A DNA stretch of 64,000 bases, taken from CAIRTM01 sp963723235. Lineage in GTDB: Bacteria; Desulfobacterota; WTBG01; CAIYCZ01; CAIRTM01. The stretch covers positions 62,001 through 126,000 of the forward strand of contig CAVRPV010000006.1 of assembly GCA_963723235.1 (NCBI GenBank), given 5' to 3'. The number at the start of each line of letters is the position of its first letter. The stretch's first letter is position 1. The position numbers and the translations under genes are program-made. The notes under the pieces were generated by a model. It worked only from the letters and a program-made list of their open reading frames with translations, was not told where the DNA came from and did not search any database. This document shows positions 8,759 through 19,551 of this stretch, one piece after another.

Positions 8759-10120
8759 ATGGCTGATACAAACACACCGCATACCTTAAATATCCTTGTT
8801 GTGGATGATGAAATAAACATCCGCAAAACACTTTCCGTGTGCCTGGAAACGGAAGGCCACAGCGTTGTTGCTGTCAGCAACTTTGAGGATGCCGTGGCTG
8901 AAGCGTCAGCGCCGCACTTTTGAGCTTGCCTTTGTCGATCTGCGCCTGGGTACGGCTGACGGCCTTGAGCTTATATCCGCAGCTGCTTGGCAAAAAATCC
9001 CTGGCCTGAAAATCATCGTCATTACGGCCTATGCGTCCATCGATACGGCAGTCGAGGCCATGCGCCGCGGCGCAACCGACTATATCCCCAAACCTTTTAC
9101 TCCGGCGCAGGTAAAGCTTTCCGTCAATAAGGTTGCAGAAATTCGTTCTCTGGAACAGAAAGTTTCTGCGCTGCAGGAGGATATGGGCCGCTTAAATCCG
9201 GAATTCGATTTTTCAACCAACCTGCCCCAAAATGCAGCAGGCAATCAATGAAGCCCGCAAGGTTGCGACCTCTGATGCGACTGTTTTGCTGCGCGGTGAG
9301 AGCGGCACCGGGAAAACCGTGCTTGCCCGCATGCTGCATGTCTGGAGCAGTCGCGCGCAGAAACCCTTCGGCGTTGTGTCCTGCCCGACGCTTACCTCGG
9401 AGCTGCTTGAAAGCGAGCTTTTCGGACATGTCAAAGGGGCATTCACCGGCGCTGTGCGCGACAACCCCGGCCGGATAGCGGCATGCGAAGGCGGCACGCT
9501 GCTGCTTGATGAAATCGGTGATGTGCCGCTCTCAACTACAGCCCAAGCTGCTGCGCTTTATTCAGGACAGGGAGTATGAGCGCGTGGGCGATTATGCGCC
9601 CCGCAAGGCGGATGTGCGCCTTATTGCCGCCACCAATATCGACCTTGAGCAGGCGGTTGCCGACGGCCGGTTTCGCGAGGATCTTTTTTACCGGCTCAAT
9701 GTGATTCAAATCGAGATTCCGCCTTTGCGCGAGCGGCAGGATGACATTGCCGCTCTTGCCCAGCGGCTGCTTATCTTTTTCGGCCGCAACAATCATCGAC
9801 TGTTTAAAGGCTTTACCGATGATGCGCTCCAAGCCCTTAAGGGCTATTCATGGCCGGGCAATATCCGCGAATTGCGCAATGTGATTGAGCGTGCAGCCAT
9901 ACTCTGCCCGACGGACATGGTGGGAAGTGCATATCTTCCCGCCGGCATCGCGCCCGGCGAAGCGTTGCCGCAGCTCGGTGACCCTGTTCCGCTGAAACAG
10001 ATCGAAGAGCAGCATATACGCCGCGTGCTTGCCTCCACAAAATCCCTGCAGGAGGCTGCCGACGTGCTCGGCATTGATCAGGCAACCCTGTGGCGCAAGC
10101 GCAAAGAATACGGTATTTAG
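8759..10120 (+). CDS. NtrC-family sigma-54 response regulator, AlgB-like (frameshifted)
   Basis: Reconstructed from four reading frames (changes near 8900, 9220 and 9535). Receiver domain: NILVVDDEINIRKT, FVDLRLGTADGLE with the phospho-Asp, and YIPKPFTP. AAA+ domain: Walker A GESGTGKT, sigma-54-contacting GAFTGA, Walker B LLLDEIGD, then arginine-finger and sensor regions (FREDLFYRLNV, SWPGNIREL). The C-terminus is a Fis-type helix-turn-helix (LQEAADVLGIDQATLWRKRK). The whole resembles AlgB. It precedes a KinB-like kinase gene that carries a sigma-54 promoter, which fits a regulator controlling its own partner and the kdp genes downstream (inference). Confidence 0.85.
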
Positions 10121-10266
10121 CTATTCCTCGTTCCTGTATATTTTTTTATCTAATCCGGCCTTGCAAATTGCAACACCTTTAACCTTTCCTTCTTGCACAA
10201 TTCAATGCCATGTTTTGTCGACTTAAAAAAAACCGCAGTAATTCGGGCAGTTCCAAAATTATAATA

Positions 10267-10283
10267 TTGGCACATGCTATGCA
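10267..10283 (+). promoter_or_regulatory. Sigma-54 (-24/-12) promoter
   Basis: TTGGCACATGCTATGCA has GG and GC exactly 10 bases apart and matches the sigma-54 consensus at nearly every conserved position. It lies about 30 bases before ATG 10312 of the kinase gene and directly downstream of the gene for a sigma-54 activator, which makes it much more credible than a chance match. Confidence 0.7.
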
Positions 10284-10311
10284 TATACATTGATGCAGGA
10301 GGATGGATGCT

Positions 10312-12140
10312 ATGTTTAATCTTCGAGAAAATTATCAATAGGCTTTGGCGGGCTGCTGGTCATACTTGTACTTATCGGCAGTCAGGGCATCTATCTGGTT
10401 TCCGATCTGGGCCAGTCAATCGATGTGATCCTGCGCGAGAACTACCGCAGCGTTATCGCCTGTCAGGACATGAAAGAGGCCCTGGAGAGGATGGACAGCG
10501 GGGCTCTTTTCTGCCTGCTCAGCTATGAAGAAGGCAAAGACATAATAAGTGAAAATGAGCTGAAGTTTCGAGAAGGCTCTTAACATTGAGCTGAATAACA
10601 TAACTGTTCCCGGAGAGAGGAGAAGGCGGAGCGTATTCCGCACTCTTTTTTCGCAGTACCGCAGCGTGATGCATGATTTTTTAAGCGTTGATACTTCTCA
10701 AGAGCCCGGCGGGACATGTATTTCAAGAAACTGTTTCCGCTTTTCCAGCAGACTAAGAAGGCCGCAGATGAGGTCCTGCATCTGAACCAGCAGAATATGA
10801 GCGATGCAAATGATCTGGCGCGTGCAAAAGCGGCATCAGCCCGGCAGCAAATGGGTTTATTGCTTTTTGTCGGTGCTCTTGTTGCCGTAAGTTTTATCAT
10901 TTTTACCCGGCAGTGGATACTCTACCCGATCAGCAGACTCATTCAGTCGGCCGATGAGATAAAAAAGGGCAATCTCGATCTCTGCATTCAGGTCGGCAGC
11001 CATGATGAAATCGGCCGGCTGTCGGAAGCATTTAACGATATGGTGCAGAGCCTGCGCGAGTTCAGGCGCAGCGATCAGGCAAAGCTTGCCCTGATGCAGC
11101 TCTCAACCCAGCAGGCATTTAAAAATCTGCCCGACATAACGGCAATTGTAGATATGGACGGCACCATAGATGCGGCCACCGAATCAGCCAGAAAATTTTT
11201 CGGGCTGCGCGCCGGCGGCAAAATTCAGGACAGCGCGCATGAATGGATACGCTCATTGTATGCCGATGCCCGCTCGGCTGACGGCCTGATTGCAGCCGGA
11301 GGAGCAGAAAAAAGTTTTTCAATTGTTTGTGAACGGAAAGAACATTTTTTTCAGCCCCATGCCGTGCCTGTTCTTGACACTCGGCATCAGACAACCGGCG
11401 TGCTGCTGTCTTTTAAGGATGTCACCCAGCAGCAGCACAATGATGACATGAAGCGGGGGCTTGTTTCCACCGTTTCGCATCAGCTGAAAACACCGCTTAC
11501 CTCAATACGCATGGCGATACACCTGCTGCTGGAAGAAAACGTGGGCGCGCTCACTGAAAAGCAGGCGGAGCTGCTTCTGGCGGCACGGGAAGACAGCGAC
11601 CGGCTGAACACCATTCTGGAAGACCTGCTTGATATCAGCCGTATAGAATCGGGAAAAGCCCGGATGAGCTTCACTTCTGTCTCGCCGCAGGTGATAGTTG
11701 CGAGGCAGCAGAGCATTTCGCAGCGGCTTTTCAGGACGCAGGCATCAGCTTAAAGAGCGGCTGTGCCCGACGATCTGCCTGAAGGGTCATGGCGGATGCA
11801 TCGCGGATCGTGCATGTGTTTGATAATCTGCTTTCAAACGCGCTGAAACATACTGCTGCCGGTGGTGCGGTCACCATTTCAGCCCGTGCCGATGAACGAG
11901 CGGGTTGTTTTTTCCGTTGCCGATACCGGCTACCGGCATACCCGGGAGGTATCTCAATAATATATTTGACCAGTTTTTCCGTGTCCCCGGACCAGGCAGC
12001 CCAGGGCGGGCGCAGGGCTGGGCCTTGCCATAGCCCGCGAGATCGTAGAAGCCCACGGAGGCAAATATAACGGTTGAAAGCACAGAAGGGCAAGGCAGCA
12101 CGTTTACGGTAGTCCTCAAAAAGGCAGAACGCCTAAGTAA
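10312..12140 (+). CDS. KinB-like sensor histidine kinase (heavily frameshifted)
   Basis: The reading starts at ATG 10312 behind AGGAGG. It breaks at the AAAA run near 10330, and again near 10575, 10700, 11735, 11785, 11910 and 12000. Pieces in order: TM1 (LLVILVLIGSQGIYLV), a periplasmic helical region, TM2 (GLLLFVGALVAVSFIIF), HAMP (RLIQSADEIKKGNLDL), a PAS-like region, the H-box VSHQLKTPLTSIR, N-box NLLSNALKHTAAGG and a G-box (GLGLAIAREIVEAHGG). HQLKTP with a KinB-type layout suggests the partner of the AlgB-like regulator upstream. The stop is uncertain because of the indels; 12140 is approximate. Confidence 0.75.
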
Positions 12141-12154
12141 AGAGACAAATACGC

Positions 12155-12234
12155 ATGATCGATATGCTGTTTATATTGCTCTGAGCGTGGTGATTTTTTT
12201 CGGCCTGTGCATTCTCTATGCATGGGCCGTGTGA
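12155..12234 (+). CDS. Small membrane protein ahead of kdpF (frameshifted)
   Basis: ATG 12155 opens MIDMLFILL, then one indel near 12180 leads into SVVIFFGLCILYAWAV and a stop at 12234. A single short membrane segment of about 26 residues just before kdpF is common in kdp operons of many bacteria. It is too short to classify further. Confidence 0.5.
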
Positions 12235-12240
12235 AAGGAT

Positions 12241-12329
12241 ATGAACATGATGGAATCGGTGTCGGCGTCATCGGGGCCGCCCTTATCGTGTATCTGTTTG
12301 TTTCGATTATTAGACCGGAATTATTTTAA
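12241..12329 (+). CDS. kdpF: KdpF small subunit of K+-transporting ATPase (frameshifted)
   Basis: About 29 residues. ATG 12241 gives MNMMES, and after one indel the sequence reads GVIGAALIVYLFVSIIRPELF. One membrane helix ending in RPE-hydrophobic-F is the KdpF signature. KdpF stabilises the KdpABC complex. It lies directly before kdpA. Confidence 0.75.
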
Positions 12330-12342
12330 CCGGAGCACAAAC

Positions 12343-14053
12343 ATGGATACTATAGGTGGCTAGCAGCTTGCGCTGTTTGTGGGCCTGCTGGCGGCCCTCA
12401 CAAAGCCCCTTGGCATGTATTGGTCAGCGTGCTTGACTGCGGGCGGGAAAACATTTCTTGATCCGGTGGCCGCGCCTGCGAACGGTTCTTATACAGGTTT
12501 CTCGGCATAAAAAACGAGGAGGAGCAGAGCTGGCAACAGTATAGCGGTCTCGCTGTTCGTTTTCAGCCTGGTGAGCCTGCTCTTTACTTATGCAGTTCTG
12601 CGGCTGCAGCACCTGCTGCCCCTCAATCCGCAGGGGTTCGGGCCGGTAAGCCCTGATCTTGCCTTCAATACGGCGGTGAGCTTTACCACCAATACCAACT
12701 GGCAGAGCTACGGCGGTGAGTCGACCCTGTCGTATTTTTCCCAGATGGTGGGGCTTACCCTGCAAAATTTTTCTCCGCCGCCGCGGGCATTGCGGTAGCC
12801 GCGGCGCTTGTGCGGGGCATAAGCCGTCACAGCGCAACAACCATCGGCAATTTCTGGGTCGATCTCGTCCGGGTAAATCTCTACCTGCTTCTGCCTTTGA
12901 GCCTGGTGTTTGCCGTTTTTCTGGTTTCCCAGGGCGTGGTCCAGAATTTCAAGCCCTATGTGACAGCACAGGTCTTGATCAGCGGCTCAACAGGCAGCGC
13001 AGACCATTGCCCAGGGCCCCATGGCATCGCAGGTTGCAATCAAGATGCTCGGCACAAACGGCGGCGGTTTTATGAATGCCAATGCCGCGCACCCCTATGA
13101 AAACCCGACCCCGCTGTCAAATTTTCTGCAAATGCTGGCAATATTCCTTAATCCCGAGCGCCTGACCTAGTACCTTGGCCGGATGGTGAAGAACCAGAAG
13201 CACGGCTGGGCGGTCTGGACGGCCATGCTGGTGCTGTTTCTTGAGGCTTTCTGTCTGCTGGCGGGCTGAAAGCGCGGCAATCCCGCCTCATGCCCTTGGC
13301 GTTGACCCGGCAGGCGGCAACATGGAAGGCAAGGAAGTGCGTTTCGGGATTTTCAATTCCGCCTTTTTGCAACGGTGACCACCGATGCCTCCTGCGGCGC
13401 CGTCAATGCCATGCATGACTCGTTTACGCCTCTGGGCGGACTTGTGCCGCTTCTGAATATCCAGCTTGGGCGAGGTGGTTTTCGGAGGCGTGGGTGCGGG
13501 CCTGTACGGCATGCTCGTGTTCGTCGTGCTTACGGTATTCCTGGCGGGCCTGATGGTCGGCCGCACGCCGGAATATCTCGGCAAAAAGATCGAGGCCTAT
13601 GATGTGAAGCTGAGCGCCTTGCCCTGCTTGATCTTGATTTTCAGCATCCTGGGCTTTACCGCCTGGGCAGCCGTGAGCCTGGGGCCTGGCGGGGCTGAAT
13701 AATCAGGGGCCCCACGGCTTGAGCGAAATACTGTATGCGTTTTCATCGGCCACCGGCAATAACGGCAGCGCCTTTGCGGGATTGAACGCCAATACCCCTG
13801 GTACAACACCACCTTGGCACTTGCCATGCTGCTGGGCGGTTTTTTATGATCGTGCCCGTGCTGGCCCTTGCCGGCAATCTGGCCAGAAAGAAACTGCTCC
13901 CGCAGAGCCAGGGAGCTTTCCGGTTTCGGGCTTACCTTTATCGTGCTGCTGATGGGACGGTTGTGATCGTCGGCGCACTTACCTTTTTTCCCGCTCTTGC
14001 CCTGGGACCGGTGGTGGAGCATTTTCTCATGACCGGTAGCAGTGCTATTTTAA
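12343..14053 (+). CDS. kdpA: KdpA, K+-binding subunit of the Kdp ATPase (heavily frameshifted)
   Basis: Start MDTIGG at 12343, then LFVGLLAALTKPLGMY with an in-frame TAG where W-L is expected. Selectivity-filter-region and other KdpA sequences appear in different frames: FNTAVSFTTNTNWQSYGGE, GTNGGGFMNANAAHPYENP, FTPLGGLVPLLNIQLG, FSSATGNNGSAFAGLNANTP and ALGPVVEHFLM near the end. KdpA forms the K+ pore of the Kdp complex in the inner membrane. At least eight indels are needed, with little amino-acid decay, which points to sequence error; genuine decay is not excluded. Confidence 0.82.
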
Positions 14054-14064
14054 AGGAGAGAACT

Positions 14065-16089
14065 ATGGCTGCAAAATCACGTTCCCTTTTTAACACAGCG
14101 ATCTCGTGCCGGCTTGTCGAATCCTTTCAAGAAGCTCAATCCCGCTGTCCATGCTGAAAAATCCCGTCATGTTTGTAACCGAAGTGGGCGCTGTAATCAC
14201 GACTGCCGGGCTTTTTTACAGGAACGGGACGAGCCTTTGGCTTTCACTGCAGATAGCGCTCTGGCTCTGGTTTACCGTGCTGTTTGCCAATTTTGCCGAG
14301 GCCATGGCCGAAGGACGCGGAAAGGCCCAGGCAAACGCCCTCGCAAGACCCGCACGAAAACAATGGCAAACCGCTGCTGCAGACGGACATTGAACAGGTG
14401 TCGGCCGAGCAGCTGCGAAAAAACGATATGTACTGGTATCGGCGGGCGAGGTCATTCCGGCTGACGGCGAGATCATCGAGGGCGTGGCCACGGTCGATGA
14501 ATCGGCGATTACCGGAGAGTCGGCGCCGGTCATTCGCGAGGCAGGCGGCGACCGCAGCGCTGTGACCGGCGGCACACGGGTGCTGTCCGACCAGATTAAA
14601 GTCGTGGTCACGGCCAACCCGGGCGAAAGTTTTCTCGACCGCATGATCAGCCTGGTCGAAGGCGCAAGCGGCAGAAAACACCCAATGAAATCGCCCTGAC
14701 CATTCTCCTTTCGGCGCTCACGATCATCTTCCTTGTCGTGATCATGACCCTGAAATTCTTCGGCCTTTATTCCGGGCATTTCGTTTTCCATCACCGTTCT
14801 GGTGGCGCTGCTGGTTTGCCTGATTCCGACGACCATCGGCGGGCTGCTTAGCGCCATCGGCATTGCGGGCATCGACCGGCTGGTGCAGAAAAACGTACTT
14901 GCCATGAGCGGCCGGGCAGTCGAGGCGGCCGGCGATGTGGACGTGCTGCTGCTGGATAAGACCGGCACCATAACCCTTGGCGACCGGCAGGCAACCGAGT
15001 TCATTCCCGCAGCGGGCGTGAGCGTGCAGGAACTCGCAACGCTGCCCAGCTGGCATCCCTTGCCGACGAGACGCCCGAGGGCCGAAGCATCGTGGTGCTG
15101 GCCAAGCAGCACGGCCTGCGGGGCCGCTCCATTGCCGAGCTGCCCCATGCCCGCTTCATACCTTTTACCGCCCAGACCCGCATGAGCGGGGTCGATATCG
15201 ACGGCCGCAAATCAGAAAGGGCGCGGCAGCCGCAGTGCAGGATTTTGTCGGGAGCGACTTTCCCGGCTGACGTGCAGGCAGCGCTGTAAAAAGTATCGCT
15301 CAGTCCGGCGGAACGCCGCTCGTGGTTGCCGACACGACAGAGGTGCTGGGCGTCATTCACCTGAAGGATATCGTCAAGGGCGGCTTGAAAGACCGGTTCG
15401 ACCGCTTCCGGGCCATGGGCATAAAAACCGTCATGATCACCGGCGACAACCCTCTTACCGCCGCGGCCATCGCGGCCGAGGCAGGGGTGGACGATTTCGT
15501 TGCCGAAGCCAGGCCGGAGGACAAGCTGGCTCTCATCCGTAGCGAGCAGGCTGCGGGCCATCTGGTGGCCATGACCGGCGACGGCACCAATGAGCCCCGG
15601 CCCTGGCCCAGTCTGACGTGGGTGTCGCCATGAAACGGCACCAGGCCGCCAAGGAAGCCGGCAATATGGTGGATCTCGATTCCAACCCCACCAAGCTGAT
15701 TGAAATCGTGGAGATCGGCAAGCAGATGCTCATCACGCGCGGAGCGCTCACCACCTTCAGCATCGCCAACGATGTGGCCAAATACTTCGCCATCATTCCG
15801 GCCATGCTGATCGGCGTATTCCCGGTGATCGCGCCCCTGAACATCATGGGCCTGCATTCCGCGCCAGCGCTATTTTAAGCGCCGTCATCTTCAACGCTCT
15901 GATCATCATCGCCCTTATTCCGCTTGCCCTGCGGGGCGTGCAATTCCGGCCCGTGAGCGCCGTGGTGCTGCTGCGCAGAAATCTGTTGATCTACGGCCTC
16001 GGGGGGCTTGTGGCGCCGTTTGCGGCATAAAAGCGATCGACATGCTCGTTAACGCCTTCATCTTGTTTAGGAAGTCACCACTGCCATGA
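14065..16089 (+). CDS. kdpB: KdpB, catalytic P-type ATPase subunit (heavily frameshifted)
   Basis: AGGAGAG precedes ATG 14065. Recognisable pieces: NPVMFVTEVGAVITT, the actuator sequence TVDESAITGESAPVIRE, VALLVCLIPTTIGGLLSAIG, the phosphorylation site LLLDKTGTITLGDRQATEF, MITGDNPLTAAAIA, and TGDGTN followed by an indel. The end, IKAIDMLVNAFILF, runs to a TGA at 16089 that overlaps the kdpC ATG by four bases, a usual operon junction. KdpB hydrolyses ATP to drive high-affinity K+ uptake. About seven indels are needed. Confidence 0.85.
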
Positions 16090-16663
16090 AAGCGCTTACA
16101 AGAATTTCGCACGGCAGCTGCTTGCAACAGCAGCCTTGCCATGATTGTCTGCTGCCTGTATCCGCTTGCTGTCTGGGGGCTAGGGCAGCTGCTCTTTCCT
16201 CATCAGGCAACCGGTTCGCTGCTTGTCATGAAGGAATCATAATCGGCTCAGAGCTCATCGGCCAAAATTTTACCGGGCCTGAGTATTTTCATCCCCGGCC
16301 TTCGGCTGCAGGCACAGGCTATGACGCTGCCAACTCAGGTGGCAGCAATCTCGGACCCCTGTCAAAGCAACTGCTCGATACGTTGCCGAGCGGGTTAAAG
16401 CATATCGACAGGAGAACGGGCTTAGCCCCGATGCACTGGTGCCGGTTGATGCAGTAACCGCCTCAGCAAGCGGGCTTGATCCCCACATAAGTCTTCCAAA
16501 CGCGCTGCTGCAGGCTCCGCGGGTTGCAAAAGCCCGGGACATGGGCCTTGAAACTGTTCAAAAGATAGTGCAAGCGCACAAAGAAGCACCTGACCTGCTG
16601 TTTTTGGGAGAGCCGAGGGTCAACGTGCTGCTGCTTAATATGTCGCTTTACCGCAACCGGTGA
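16086..16663 (+). CDS. kdpC: KdpC subunit of the Kdp ATPase (frameshifted)
   Basis: ATG 16086 begins MKALT, followed by an N-terminal membrane helix (reconstructed MIVCCLYPLAVWGLGQLLFP). Soluble-domain signatures: GSELIGQNFTGPEYFHPRPSA, NSGGSNLGP, VPVDAVTASASGLDPHISL, ARVAKARDMG-like sequence and EPRVNVLLLNM. These are diagnostic for KdpC. Indels fall near 16110-16130 and 16420. It overlaps kdpB and is followed by kdpD after five bases. Confidence 0.85.
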
Positions 16664-16668
16664 TCGCT

Positions 16669-18368
16669 ATGGCCGAAGACAAAACAAGTTCATTCTTGAC
16701 GGTTGATCCGCCACTCGCAGCGCGGAAAGCTCAAGGTCTATCTCGGATATTGCGCCGGAGTGGGAAAAACCTACCAGATGCTTTTAGAGGGCCATCGTCT
16801 CAAAAAAGAAGGCATCGACGTAGTCGTGGGCCTTGTGGAAACACATGGCCGTGCTGATACCGCTCGCTTATCGACGGGCTTGAGGTCATCCCGCGCCTTC
16901 GGCAGGAGTACCGGGGAATCACGGTCGAGGAAATGGATATTGACGCCATTATCGCGCGCAAGCCCCATGTCGCGCTCATCGATGAAATGGCCCATACCAA
17001 TGTGCCCGGCAGCCGCAATGCCAAGCGCTACAGGATATTGAGGATCTGCTCGCCCTCGGCATTCATGTCATCACGACCATGAATGTGCAGCACCTTGAAA
17101 GCCTGTATAACATGATTGAAAAAACCATCCAGGTTAAGGTGCGCGAGCGGATTCCGGATTCAATGCTTGCTGAAGCCGACCAGATCGTCAATGTCGATCT
17201 AGCGACTGACGACCTGCAACAGCGATTAAAGGATGGCAAGGTCTATCCGCAGTCGCGCATTGAAACGGCACTTGGGAATTTCTTCATTACGCGCAATCTT
17301 GAACAGCTTCGTGAGCTAACACTCCGGGAGCTTGCTTCTCAGATCGATTACCGCAGGCGCGAGCCCGACGATGTCGAGGCGACCCTTGCACCCGATCAAA
17401 TCATGGTCTGCCTCAGTTCAAACGGCCCCAACAGCGAGATGCTGCTTCGCTATGCCTCACGCCTGGCCGGTAAACTCAACCGAAACTGGTATGCCGTCTA
17501 TGTTCAGACACCGGGAGAAGATCCTACAACCATAGACGCCGGTATACAGCGAGTGCTTGCGGGCACGTTGACTCTGGCAAAACAGCTCGGGGCTATGGTC
17601 TTTACCTACAAAGGAGAGGATGTAGCCGATACCATCCTGCGTTTTGCCAGCGAATACCGTGTTGGACATATCGTAATAGGCAGCCCCAGGCATCAGTCAC
17701 TCTGGCAGAAAATCATTGGCCATAAGACCATCGTACAACGTTTGACGGAAGCTGCGTCCGGTATCACAACTGTCGTGTTTGATACCCAAAAAGGGGATGT
17801 GGCAGTTCCTAAACCCTCAAAAGAGATCGTGGAAAATTTTACGACTTCGACTTCCGAAACGAAGGCAAGCCCTGCGCTGAGTGCTTTGCTATCAGCAGAG
17901 CGTATCGAAATATGGGAAAATACGGTGACAAAAAATGAAGCTATTGAAAAACTCGTACGAATCTCCTGTGCCGGGAATGACAGCAGTTATACCCATATCT
18001 TAGCTGCAGTGCTTGAGCGCGAAAAGCAGGGATCGACTTTTTTTAATGAGGCGGTGGCGTTTCCGCATGCGCGCATTCATATAATTGCAGCTCCGGTAAT
18101 AGCCATTGGAATAACCAAACAGGGCGTCTCGGATGTGAAAACCGATAAGCCCATAGAGTGCGTATTTTTGATTTTAACTCCAAGCCAGGATGCAAGCGCA
18201 CATGTCCAGATATTGGGGCTTGCCGCCGAAGCTGCGCGCAACCGGCATCTGCTTCAGATGCTGAAAACCGCGCGGTCTCATGATGATGTCCTGTCAATGA
18301 TTAAAGACTGCGAAGCTTCAGGCCACCATACCCCAGAAAAAAACGGCCTCATACATCATGAACCATAA
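16669..18368 (+). CDS. kdpD: KdpD-like sensor lacking kinase: KdpD-N + USP + PTS EIIA fusion
   Basis: About 565 residues. The N-terminal KdpD domain has Walker A GYCAGVGKT and Walker B ALIDEMAHTNVPGS, spread over frames that change near 16720, 16865 and 17030; from 17079 the frame is clean. A universal-stress-protein domain follows at about residues 245-375 (MVCLSSNGPNSEMLLRYA ... HIVIGSPRH). The last ~150 residues are a PTS EIIA (Fru/Ntr) domain with the phospho-His motif AVAFPHARI. There are no KdpD membrane segments and no HisKA/HATPase, and no kdpE follows. Short KdpD proteins are known c-di-AMP/nucleotide sensors, and E. coli EIIA-Ntr binds KdpD, so the fusion suggests direct PTS input to K+ uptake (inference). 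Confidence 0.85.
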
Positions 18369-18386
18369 TCCATCCCGAAACGGATA

Positions 18387-18869
18387 TCAGTGACCCTCTT
18401 TCTCACGCGCCCGTTCTTCAAGCCGCACCGTCCGGCGGTCCAGTGCCTGCCGATGACGCCTGACTTCTTCTTCACTTTCAACAATCAGCTGAGGAATCTC
18501 CCTGGGATGCCCGGAGGCGTCCAGGGAAACAAAGGTCAAATAAGCCGATGCCGTATGGCGGACCTCGCCGGTCAGAAGGTCTTCGGACTCGACGCGGACG
18601 CCGATTTCCATGGATGTCCTGCCGGTCATGTTCAAGCAGGCCTTCAAGGTCAGAAGATTACCGATAAACACAGGATGGTGAAAAATCACGCGGTCGATGG
18701 AAGCCGTTACTGAATTGGAGCGGCTGTGCCGGAAGGCCACAACACCTGCAGTCTCGTCAATGTACTTCACAATCACGCCGCCGTGAACGTTGCCGGCCGG
18801 ATTGGCGTCTTCAGGAACCATCAGAATCGAACTCAAAATTCTGCTCTCTTGTGCCCGTTTTGCGTTCAT
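18387..18869 (-). CDS. Hotdog acyl-CoA thioesterase (YciA-like)
   Basis: 161 residues. AGGAGG before ATG 18869 (MNAKRAQESRIL) decides the start; an upstream in-frame extension is unlikely. The sequence has the YciA/BACH core: DANPAGNVHGGVIVKYIDET with the catalytic Asp, SVTASIDRVIFHHPVFIGN and SAYLTFVSLD. It hydrolyses acyl-CoA to fatty acid and CoA in the cytosol. Its charged C-terminal tail (about 25 residues of E/R) is probably helical. It converges with kdpD, 18 bases away. Confidence 0.88.
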   Translation of the reverse strand: MNAKRAQESRILSSILMVPEDANPAGNVHGGVIVKYIDETAGVVAFRHSRSNSVTASIDRVIFHHPVFIGNLLTLKACLNMTGRTSMEIGVRVESEDLLTGEVRHTASAYLTFVSLDASGHPREIPQLIVESEEEVRRHRQALDRRTVRLEERAREKEGH

Positions 18870-19551
18870 CGCTATACCTCCTGTTTGTTGTGCGCCGCAC
18901 CTGCGCACAGTTGCTCTTGAGCCTGCAATACCAGCGCTTTCCCCGACTTTTTTCGCAGCCGAACAGGCTGCATTACGGTTTTTGGATTCGTCTACAGGGA
19001 ACAATAATCCGGTTATGTATCCCTGTCAAGGGTACGATCATTCGAACCCGAAACCGGGCCCTTGATACCAGGCTCGCATGGATACACTGCCAGCATTTAC
19101 ATTGACACTCCCCACTAACAGGCCTATACTTCGTCACGTGCGCAACAGGTTCCTGAGCAGCACATCTGACTATGCGCCATGATCAATAAAAAAATGCAGC
19201 CCCGGTTCTACCGGACTTCCTCGAAACATGGCATTCCCGCGCAGGCACACACTCAAGCTGCTCTTAAAAAACGATGAACGCCGTCTTCGCAAGGAGACTG
19301 CGTTATTGGAATGCGGAACACTATGTAACAATGAAGCAGGCAGAACGTAGGGCGGGTGCTTAGAATTCCGGATAACGATGTGCTGAAAAATATAGTCGGT
19401 GTTGTAGAAAGTATCTATGCATGTGAATAAATCCCCCCTGCCCCCCTTTTTCAAAGGGGGGATTTAATGAAACCAAAAAGACCCTGGGCAACCGTCTGAA
19501 CGTACAAAATAGCCAGCAGATCCAGTCAACACCATTGAAAGGTCGACATAC
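18870..19551. other. 682-base intergenic region without a recognised gene
   Basis: No ORF here resembles a known protein on either strand. It contains the divergent promoters for the thioesterase and the DUF502 gene and one C/G-rich inverted repeat (listed separately). The rest looks like unremarkable spacer. Confidence 0.5.
19428..19466. repeat. C/G-rich palindromic intergenic repeat
   Basis: TAAATCCCCCC at 19428-19438 pairs perfectly with GGGGGGATTTA at 19456-19466. This short palindrome resembles a dispersed intergenic element seen in many bacterial genomes (established knowledge in general terms). It is 86 bases upstream of the DUF502 start. Confidence 0.6.

Noticed and set aside
14216..15148. 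310-codon minus-strand ORF opposite kdpB
   Set aside because: Shadow; the plus strand carries TGES and DKTGT motifs of a P-type ATPase.
12343..16663. Calling kdpA, kdpB and kdpC pseudogenes
   Set aside because: Motifs are preserved in shifted frames with almost no substitution damage, so sequence error is the simpler account; only read data can settle it.
19020..19060. TTCGAACCC-like stretch suggesting a tRNA T-arm
   Set aside because: No acceptor stem or anticodon arm can be folded around it.
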